Assembly (NCBI GenBank): GCA_010906965.1
Contig: JAAFHB010000013.1
Location: 1-44,791, forward strand
Direction: 5' to 3'
Length of the DNA stretch: 44,791 bases
Origin: Mariniphaga sp.
GTDB taxonomy: Bacteria; Bacteroidota; Bacteroidia; Bacteroidales; Prolixibacteraceae
A program made the position numbers and the translations under genes. Below are positions 36,127-43,057 of this stretch, piece by piece. The notes beneath the pieces were generated by a model, which worked only from the letters and a program-made list of their open reading frames with translations, was not told where the DNA came from and did not search any database. How positions within the stretch are numbered: position 1 is the stretch's first letter; each line of letters starts with the position of its first letter.

Positions 36127-38315
36127 ATTCGCTAAAAGAGATGGTACTGGATGAGAATACCATTGTCATATTTACTTCCGACAATGGGGGTGTGGCTGCA
36201 GGCGACGCATTTGCAACGTCGAACCTTCCGTTACGCGCCAGAAAAAGTTACCAGTTCGAAGGTGGGATACGTGAGCCATATTTCATAAAAGCACCGGGAC
36301 TTACCAGGGGAGGCGAAAAATGCGAAACCCCGGTTTCAGGAACAGATTTTTATCCGACCATTCTTGAATTGGCTGGATTAAAACAAAGGCCCAAAGAACA
36401 TTCAGATGGAATCAGTCTGGTTCCTTCGCTGAAAGGGAAGCAACTGCCTGAACGGGCCTTGATCTGGCATTATCCGCACTATGGCAACCAGGGAGGCGAA
36501 CCGTCTTCCATTATCAGGAAAGGTGACTGGAAACTGATTCATTATTACGAAGATGGCCGTGATGAATTGTACAATTTGAGAACCGATCTCTCGGAAACAA
36601 CCGACGTTTCGGCAAAAAATCCGGAGATTGCCAGCCGGTTACATGCAGAATTGTATGAATATATGAAAAATGTTGGAGCGAAATTTCCGCAAAAAGATCC
36701 GGAGTACAATGCTCAGGCTGAGAAGGAATACATACAGAATATTGTAAACAAACTTTGGCCGCGCCTGGAAAAACAACGAAAAGAAATGTTGTCGTCTGAA
36801 TTCAAACCCAACAAAGACTGGTGGGGTGTCTATAGCACTTCGGAAGGCGGTGAACGGATGAACCTGGACGAAACCACAATCGCCGATGTTTTCAAAAAGG
36901 CTGGATACGCAACTGCAGCTTTTGGTAAATGGCACAATGGTATGCAATACCCTTACCATCCAAACGCAAGGGGGTTCGATGAATTTTATGGTTTTTGTTC
37001 AGGTCATTGGGGAGACTATTTTAGCCCTCAATTACTCGAACATAATGGCGAAATTGTTCAAGGGAATGGATTTATCACTGATGATTTAACTGATAAAGCG
37101 ATGGCTTTTATCAACAACAACAAAAATAAACCGTTCTTCCTATATGTCCCTTATAACACTCCTCATTCGCCCATGCAGATACCCGATAAGTGGTGGAATA
37201 AATTTAAAAATAAAAAACTTAAAATGCTCGCTGATGAACGTGTAAAGGAAGATATCCCATTTACCCGGGCAGCATTGGCAATGTGCGAAAATATCGACTG
37301 GAATGTAGGCCGTATTATGGACAAACTAAAAGAGCTAAATCTTGAAGAAAATACCATTGTTCTTTATTTGAGTGATAACGGCCCTAATAGTTGGCGTTGG
37401 AACAATGGCATGAAAGGTCGTAAAGGCTCAACAGATGAAGGCGGTGTGCGCTCTCCCTTAATCGTCCGCTGGCCGGGTAAGATTGCATCCGGTTCACAAA
37501 TTGACGAAATTGCCGGAGCCATCGATTTATTGCCAACCTTGGCAGATATGGCAGGCATAAATTACCGAACCCAAAATTCGTTGGATGGATGTAGTCTGAA
37601 GCCCCTTTTGATGAAAATAAATTCAGTGTGGAATGATCGCCTGATTTTTTCGTCCTGGAATGGTAATATAAGTGTCCGAAGTCAAAAATATAGATTAGAT
37701 TACCAGAGGAAATTATTCAACATGATCAAGGATCCCGGGCAATATACTGATATATCTAATGTTGAGCCTAAAGTTACCTCACTTTTAAAAAAAGCAGTTG
37801 AAAAATGGAAAACCGAGGTATCAACAAATAAATTCAAAGACGAACGAAAATTTCCAGTGGGGCATCCCAATTTTAAATTCACACAGCTACCTGCCAGCGA
37901 TGGAAAAGCTTTCGGGAAGATTGTGCGATCGAACCAGTATCCTAACGGCTCGTTTTTTACCAACTGGACAACCCTCGATGATAAAATTACCTGGGATGTA
38001 GAAGTATTATCAGATGGAAATTATGAGGTGGAAATCTATTACACCTGTCCGGTAAAAGATTTAGGCGCTACATTCCAATTGTCATTTTGTTCTGACTCAT
38101 TAATCTCCAAAATTATTGAAGCACATGATCCTCCGCTTCGGGGAATGGAAAACGATCGCGTCAAGCGAACGGAATCATATGTAAAAGATTTTAAGCCTTT
38201 AAAAATGGGGAATATCCACTTAAAAAAGGGAAATGGTGAATTAACCTTAAAGGCATTGGATATTCCAGGTTCGCAAGTTATGGATCTCAGATTAATTGAG
38301 ATTACCAGAAACTAA
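36033..38315 (+). pseudogene. Sulfatase C-terminal half fused to a second, N-truncated sulfatase
   Basis: Codons up to about 36820 are the rest of the 35254 sulfatase (QDNPVYAGLVEQMDDAVGM, TSDNGGVAAGDAF, GTDFYPTILELAGL, then NKDWWG), matching the end of the 1034 enzyme. At WWG the sequence switches without a stop to VYSTSEGGERMNLDETTIADV, the position about 20-30 residues after the catalytic cysteine in a different sulfatase type. It continues through AFGKWHNGMQYPYHP, LSDNGPNSW, EGGVRSPLIVRWPG and a C-terminal beta-rich extension (about 610-760) that could bind carbohydrate. The second sulfatase has therefore lost its signal, DD metal ligands and formylglycine cysteine. The junction (36821-36831) is GGGGTGT-rich, like the GGGGGAGTGT at the equivalent place in 1034. 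The frame is open for 760 codons but lacks a start and signal of its own. Confidence 0.88.
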
Positions 38316-39044
38316 AATATCTGATGCGATTGATATAACTGATTTAAAATATGATATTTATGTGAAGGTTTCAACATCTTGAACAAAAATTAGTGGTAAT
38401 TTACCTTGCTTTATAACCTTGACTCTGAATTTTTGGATATGTATAATCTGGTTGATAATAATCCGTTAAAGATTAATAAATGACTATTCCGGTCTGTTTG
38501 ACATGAATAATCAAACAAACAATGGACATTTGTGAACTGGAAAATACTTTATTAATTGGAATTTTAAAACAAAACACCATATTGTATTACCGGAACAGGT
38601 TAACAACCCTTCAATATATATTAATTGGGGTATTGCTTCAATAAGCACCTTCTCAATCGCATAGGCTTCCTTAAAAGGAATTGAGAGGATAGTGCGCTGC
38701 CCGTTATAGCAATACAATTAATTCAATGTTTAGTGGGGACTACTTGATCATTAATGGGAACAATTGGCCAACCCTGTCAAGGAGGTGACTTATCTACAAT
38801 AAGAGTGTAGGTAGTTTTTTATTTACTTCACTGATTGGATTATATGGTAAGGCTGTCTGTGGATTAGTGGATATGGGCGGCAACGTTTGTAGATTCGGAT
38901 GCAAATGATCAAAAATTTATTGATTTGTATCTTAAAGCAATTAAGAAAGGGAAAAGTAATAAGTGATGAGATTTGCTTAAGTTTATACCGTTTTTCTGAT
39001 TGATTATCAGAAGAATCACAGAATGAATAAATAAGATTTCAAAT
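38316..39044 (+). other. 729-bp gap with decayed sulfatase fragments
   Basis: No intact gene is visible between the fused sulfatase and anSME. A plus-strand stretch at 38400-38483 reads LLYNLDSEFLDMYNLVDNNP and stops, which matches the tail of S1 sulfatases (LYNL...YNLV.NNP) and is best seen as a relic. A second short frame at 38868-38966 ends SDANDQKFIDLYLKAIKKGK; I do not recognise it. A minus-strand frame at 38511-38717 has no recognisable motif. A hairpin with T-run lies at 38794-38820. The region is likely the scar of lost PUL genes. Confidence 0.5.
38794..38820 (+). terminator. Possible intrinsic terminator
   Basis: CTACA (38794-38798) pairs with TGTAG (38806-38810) around a 7-nt loop, and GTAG plus six T follow. 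The stem is short, so it is a weak candidate for ending transcription from the sulfatase block. Confidence 0.35.
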
Positions 39045-40256
39045 ATGGCGCAAAAGCACCGACCTTTAACCTCTGTATTGGTAAAGCCATCCGGTCCGGA
39101 TTGCAACCTTGGTTGCACCTATTGTTTTTACCTTGAGAAAGAAAAACTATTCCCTGAAACCAAGGTTCACAGGATGACCCCGGAGATCCAGGAAGAGATG
39201 ATCAGGCAGGTAATGCAACAGTCGGGCGACGCGGTTTCGATCGGTTGGCAGGGTGGAGAACCGGCATTGATGGGATTGGATTTCTACAAAAGAGCCATTG
39301 AACTGGAGAAGAAATATGGCCATGGACAGTCGGTAGGAAATGGCTTTCAAACCAACGGTACCCTTCTCGATGTTGAATGGGCCAAATTTTTCAAACAATA
39401 CGACTGGCTGATAGGCCTTTCACTTGATGGGCCGCAGCATATTCACGACAGTTATAGATTGGACAAGGGACTTCACCCGACGTGGGAGAAAGTGGAGGGG
39501 GTGGCTAAAATGCTGTTAGCTGAAGGTGTAGCAGTTAATGCGATGTGCTGCATTACCGATTACTCAAGTAATTATGCAGAAGAGCTTTATAACTATTACA
39601 AAGGTCTTGGCCTCACCTGGATGCAGTTTATCCCGATTGTGGAGACCGACAAGGACGACCCATCGAAAGCTGCTCCTTTTTCGGTGACCGACGAAAAATA
39701 CGGTCAATTTCTGATCACACTTTTCGATTTATGGATGAACGATTTCAAAAATGGTGAGCCAACCACGTCAGTTCGTCACTTCGAATCGGTGTTTCACAGC
39801 TATGTGGGAATAGAATCGCCGGAATGCACAATGATGAAAGAGTGCGGACCTTACGTTGTGATTGAGCACAACGGCAATGTCTATTCGTGCGACTTCTTTG
39901 TTGAACCGCGTCACCGGCTTGGAAATATCCGACAGAGCAAAATCACCGACATGCTCAACTCCAAGAAGCAAGATGAGTTTGGCAAAGTCAAGGCATTACT
40001 TCCCCGCAAATGCAAATTCTGCCCCTGGTACACGAAATGTTTTGGTGGCTGTACCAAAGACCGGATCAAAGATCCGAACGACCAACGGCAACCGCGGTTC
40101 TGCCTTGCATATCAAATGTTTTTCGAACATGCCGATGCTAAGATGAAGCAGTTGGCTGAACGTTGGAAGCAAAAACAAAATGATTATGCGGAGCATGATC
40201 GTACCGGCGGGGTTTATAACGCTTCAGCTGACTTCATGAAGAATTTTAAACGATAA
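39045..40256 (+). CDS. Anaerobic sulfatase-maturating enzyme (anSME), radical SAM
   Basis: 403-residue cytoplasmic radical SAM enzyme that oxidises the active-site Cys or Ser of unfolded sulfatases to C-alpha-formylglycine without oxygen. The SAM [4Fe-4S] motif is C20-x3-C24-x2-C27 (DCNLGCTYCFYL), followed by SIGWQGGEP (SAM binding). The SPASM region holds eight cysteines (261, 267, 282, 323, 326, 332, 336, 353) for two auxiliary clusters. Asp283 in YSCDFFVEPRHRLGNI matches the catalytic base of characterised anSMEs. No signal peptide, as expected. It is complete, and lies downstream of the sulfatase run after a 729-bp gap, so it probably has its own promoter. It is the expected maturase for the serine-type enzyme at 1034 as well as the cysteine-type ones. 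Confidence 0.96.
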   Translation: MAQKHRPLTSVLVKPSGPDCNLGCTYCFYLEKEKLFPETKVHRMTPEIQEEMIRQVMQQSGDAVSIGWQGGEPALMGLDFYKRAIELEKKYGHGQSVGNGFQTNGTLLDVEWAKFFKQYDWLIGLSLDGPQHIHDSYRLDKGLHPTWEKVEGVAKMLLAEGVAVNAMCCITDYSSNYAEELYNYYKGLGLTWMQFIPIVETDKDDPSKAAPFSVTDEKYGQFLITLFDLWMNDFKNGEPTTSVRHFESVFHSYVGIESPECTMMKECGPYVVIEHNGNVYSCDFFVEPRHRLGNIRQSKITDMLNSKKQDEFGKVKALLPRKCKFCPWYTKCFGGCTKDRIKDPNDQRQPRFCLAYQMFFEHADAKMKQLAERWKQKQNDYAEHDRTGGVYNASADFMKNFKR

Positions 40257-40365
40257 GGAGGAGAAATAATAGACTATGAAGATAGGTTTACTTATTATCT
40301 TAGCAGAAAAGGCTGGAATATTTTGAAGAAATATTTTCATTATTTTGTCATCAAACGTTTTTACT

Positions 40366-41544
40366 ATGAAGCAAGAAAAACAGCAAAATATTCAAAAAAG
40401 GGCGGTAATAGCGGTAGTGATGATGTTGTCACTGGGAGGTTGTCATTCAAAGTCACAAAAAAATACCGAAATACACGGACAAATAACAGATAAAATAGGA
40501 CAGACAGATACATTAAGTTGCTGTTCTTCTGGACTTCCATCCCGATTTGGAGGTGCGAAAGCAGATACAACAGTTCATTCTAAGGGATCAGCAAACAATT
40601 CCCATAAAGAAGACATGGTGCTCATCCCTGGAGGTAACTTTGTTATGGGTGGAGATTCGCTTTGGGGCAGGTCCGATGAGTTTCCCCGCCATAAGGTTCA
40701 GGTTTCATCCTTTTATATGGACAAGCACGAGGTAACCAATGCACAATTTCGGGCTTTTGTGCAAGCAACCAGTTACGTGACCACTGCAGAGCGAAAACCA
40801 GATTGGGAAGAGATGAAAAAGCAACTACCCCCGGGAACATCACGACCAGCTGACAGTCTCTTGATTCCTGCCTCTCTGGTATTTAACCCTCCTTCCCATC
40901 CGGTTCCACTTAACAATGTTGCAGCATGGTGGCAATGGGTTGCCGGAGCCAACTGGCAACATCCGCAGGGAATGGAATGCACCATTCAGGGAAAAGACGA
41001 TTATCCGGTAGTACAAGTTTCATGGGAAGATGCCCAGGCATATGCCTTTTGGGCAGGAAAACGATTACCTACGGAATCGGAATGGGAATATGCCGCACGC
41101 GGTGGAATTCCATCAGGGATCTATCCTTGGGGCAATCAACTAATTGATCAGGGATTGCCAAAGGGCAATACATGGCAGGGGCATTTCCCGAATGAAAATA
41201 TATTGAAAGATAAATTCTACAGGTTAGCCCCGGTCATGTCGTATCCTCCAAATGGTTATGGTTTATTTGACATGGCAGGTAATATTTGGGAATGGTGCAA
41301 TGATTGGTATCGTCCGGACTATTATTTATGGTGCGAAAAACAAGGGATCATTATAAACCCTCAAGGTCCGGAAAAACCATTTGATCCCGATGAACCATAT
41401 ACCCCGAAGCGCGTGGTCAGGGGAGGTTCTTTTTTGTGCACCGATCAATATTGTTCGGGGTTTCGGGTATCGGCCCGAATGAAAACCAGTTGGGATACCA
41501 GTCTGGAGCACACTGGATTTCGTTGCGTGGTTTCTGTCAGGTAA
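40366..41544 (+). CDS. FGE-type (SUMF1-like) lipoprotein with both catalytic cysteines
   Basis: 392 residues from ATG 40366 (an in-frame TTG at 40345 adds seven residues ahead of the signal). Lipoprotein signal LSLGGC (Cys26). The FGE-sulfatase fold spans about 83-392: MVLIPGGNFVMGGDS, HEVTNAQFRAFV, QVSWEDAQAYAFWAGKRLPT, ESEWEYAARGG, YGLFDMAGNIWEWCNDWY, RVVRGGSFLCTDQYC and GFRCV. The pair Cys358/Cys363 in GGSFLCTDQYC has the 5-residue spacing of the copper-binding catalytic cysteines of human FGE (336/341), so it could be an active oxygen-dependent formylglycine generator, unlike most SUMF1-domain proteins. Its export as a lipoprotein is unexpected for a sulfatase maturase. An N-terminal linker carries CCSSGLPSR, reminiscent of a sulfatase C-x-P-S-R site. 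It begins 110 bp after anSME. Confidence 0.88.
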   Translation: MKQEKQQNIQKRAVIAVVMMLSLGGCHSKSQKNTEIHGQITDKIGQTDTLSCCSSGLPSRFGGAKADTTVHSKGSANNSHKEDMVLIPGGNFVMGGDSLWGRSDEFPRHKVQVSSFYMDKHEVTNAQFRAFVQATSYVTTAERKPDWEEMKKQLPPGTSRPADSLLIPASLVFNPPSHPVPLNNVAAWWQWVAGANWQHPQGMECTIQGKDDYPVVQVSWEDAQAYAFWAGKRLPTESEWEYAARGGIPSGIYPWGNQLIDQGLPKGNTWQGHFPNENILKDKFYRLAPVMSYPPNGYGLFDMAGNIWEWCNDWYRPDYYLWCEKQGIIINPQGPEKPFDPDEPYTPKRVVRGGSFLCTDQYCSGFRVSARMKTSWDTSLEHTGFRCVVSVR

Positions 41545-41587
41545 TTCTCTGCAATGAAACATTCGAATAAATTAAAGACTTAAAAAT

Positions 41588-42508
41588 ATGGCTGTTCGTA
41601 GTTCAATATTGGTACTCACAATGATATTGTTGGCCTGTTCTTCCAATCCGGGAAGTAAATCTAAAGCTAAGAATGAAAATAATGGAACCGCAGAAACCAA
41701 AGAAGCCCCTAAATCCTTTAGCGATAGTGATATGGTTTATTTTAAAGGTGGATCTTTCATGATGGGTTCTGCAAATGGTTTACCGAACGAGCAACCTGTT
41801 CATAAGGTCGAAGTTAAATCTTTCAAAATTGATAAATATCCGGTTACGGTAAGCGCATTCCGTCGTTTTGCTGAAGCAACCGGATACAAAACGGATGCTG
41901 AAAGATTTGGCGATTCAGGAGTCTTTGATTTTAAAACTTCTGGATGGATTTTAATTCCTGGCGCAAACTGGCAATATCCTCTAGGAAAGAATTCATCTCA
42001 AGCAGCAGACAATCACCCGGTAACTCAGGTTAGCTGGAATGATGCAAAAGCATATGCACAATGGATTGGAAAAAGGCTTCCGTCCGAGGCTGAATGGGAA
42101 TATGCAGCTCGTTGTGGGGGCACGAGTAAAACGCGCTTTAGTTGGGGTGATAATTTGATAATCGGTGGGAAATATATGGCCAACGTTTGGCAAGGTAAAG
42201 ATCTTTCAGCAAAGCAGGGCGTCGATGGGTTTGACCTTACATCTCCGGTTGGTCATTATGGAGAAATGCCGTGCGGGATGGCAGATATGGGAGGAAATGT
42301 TTGGAATTGGTGTTCCGATATTTACAAACCATATTTGGGTAGTGATATTCCTTTTCAGAACAATCCTGAATTAATCGTCATTCGAGGTGGTTCCTTCTTT
42401 TTCGATCAGAATGGAGAAAACAGTTATACATCTACTGGCCGTGCATTTAATACTCAGGAAACCTCCTTGTTTAATACAGGATTCAGATGTGCAAAAGATT
42501 CTGAATAA
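41588..42508 (+). CDS. FGE-like (SUMF1-domain) lipoprotein without catalytic cysteines
   Basis: 306-residue paralogue of the preceding gene. Lipoprotein signal MILLAC (Cys17), a low-complexity linker, then the FGE fold from about 48: MVYFKGGSFMMGSANG, VSWNDAKAYAQWIGKRLPSEAEWEYAARCGG, CGMADMGGNVWNWCSD and VIRGGSFFFDQNGENS. Where active FGE has GGSxxC-x4-C, this protein has Phe272 and about Glu277, so it should be unable to bind copper or make formylglycine. Such proteins may be structural or ligand-binding. It starts 43 bp after the cysteine-bearing paralogue and is probably cotranscribed. Confidence 0.88.
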   Translation: MAVRSSILVLTMILLACSSNPGSKSKAKNENNGTAETKEAPKSFSDSDMVYFKGGSFMMGSANGLPNEQPVHKVEVKSFKIDKYPVTVSAFRRFAEATGYKTDAERFGDSGVFDFKTSGWILIPGANWQYPLGKNSSQAADNHPVTQVSWNDAKAYAQWIGKRLPSEAEWEYAARCGGTSKTRFSWGDNLIIGGKYMANVWQGKDLSAKQGVDGFDLTSPVGHYGEMPCGMADMGGNVWNWCSDIYKPYLGSDIPFQNNPELIVIRGGSFFFDQNGENSYTSTGRAFNTQETSLFNTGFRCAKDSE

Positions 42509-42610
42509 GGATCTAGCAGGAAGAAATTTGCAATAATGAAAATCTGTCATTTTATGTGTAAGTATTGCCCAGTTAAAACCTTTAAAAAGAAATGTTGTGT
42601 GCAAGGGCAT

Positions 42611-42645
42611 AAAAAAAGAACTTACAAAAATGATTGTAAGTTCTT
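42611..42645 (-). terminator. Intrinsic terminator of the tRNA gene
   Basis: Perfect 12-bp inverted repeat AAGAACTTACAA / TTGTAAGTTCTT (42616-42627 and 42634-42645) with a 6-nt loop. On the minus strand it is followed by a T run (A7 at 42611-42617 on the plus strand), just past the 3' end of the tRNA. The hairpin could also stop transcription coming from the FGE-like genes, although there is no T tract on that side. Confidence 0.85.
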
Positions 42646-42657
42646 GATATTCTGGGG

Positions 42658-42731
42658 TGGGCCCACCAGGGCATGATCCTGGGACCCCCTGATTATGAGT
42701 CAGATGCTCTAACCAACTGAGCTATAGGCCC
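42658..42731 (-). tRNA. tRNA with CAU anticodon (tRNA-Met, or Ile2)
   Basis: A 74-nt cloverleaf on the minus strand: acceptor GGGCCTA / TGGGCCC with discriminator A, D-arm GCTCAGTTGGTTAGAGC, anticodon stem TCTGA / TCAGG with loop CTCATAA (anticodon CAT), and T-stem CCAGG / CCTGG. CCA is not encoded in full. The T-loop reads ATCATGC rather than the usual TTCRANY. The anticodon loop and acceptor favour elongator tRNA-Met; tRNA-Ile2, whose CAU is modified to read AUA, cannot be excluded from sequence by eye. Confidence 0.88.
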
Positions 42732-42805
42732 TCAAAATTCGGAATTGAATTTCGGTTTGCAATTTTAGTCATTTGTACCGTATTTCGCAAATGTTTTTTG
42801 ATAAA

Positions 42806-43006
42806 TTAAATGGATGGAATCACTTTTAACAGAATATTTATCACATTGTGAACATTCTGCCCAAAAACCGCAAGGATTTCCTCCCAGGAAACGGGTATTT
42901 CATCCTCTTTCCAGCTATCGTAATCGGTTGCCATGGCAATTGCTGCATATGGTATTCCAAGCTCATTGGCCAGGATACATTCCGGGGCAGTACTCATATT
43001 TATAGT
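42806..43006 (-). pseudogene. mtnP: MTA phosphorylase, C-terminal remnant
   Basis: On the minus strand the C-terminal part of S-methyl-5'-thioadenosine phosphorylase is visible: TINMSTAPECILANELGIPY, then AIAMATDYDSWKEDEIPVSWEEIL and a final helix to the stop at 42806. INM-x-x-x-PE and the ATDYDxWKE block are hallmark purine- and substrate-binding segments of MTAP. The frame is lost upstream at about 43007 (TAA), where the sequence turns A/T-rich and leads into the serine recombinase on the other strand. About the first three quarters of the gene are absent. The likely cause is integration of an element into the gene. The full enzyme would act in methionine salvage. Confidence 0.85.
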
Positions 43007-43057
43007 TTAACTCTCGAATATATACCTATATTTACAGCGAATTAAAAAAGTTCGATT
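43000..43057. other. Candidate attachment-site junction (attL or attR)
   Basis: Between the last codons matching MTA phosphorylase and the recombinase ATG is a 50-60 bp A/T-rich stretch holding a 6-bp inverted repeat AATATA-TACC-TATATT (43017-43032). Large serine recombinases act on att sites of this size, and their gene usually lies beside one end of the element. The exact crossover cannot be set without the other end. Confidence 0.5.

Noticed and set aside
36033-38315. Designed two-domain bifunctional sulfatase
   Set aside because: The second domain lacks its metal-binding N-terminus and formylglycine cysteine, and the first is frameshifted upstream; a deletion fusion explains it better.
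38511-38717. 68-codon minus-strand frame in the gap before anSME
   Set aside because: No recognisable domain, no start context, and it lies in a region that otherwise holds gene relics.
38780-38790. Perfect Shine-Dalgarno-like AAGGAGGTGA
   Set aside because: No start codon follows at a usable distance, and Bacteroidota rarely use such sites; treated as chance.
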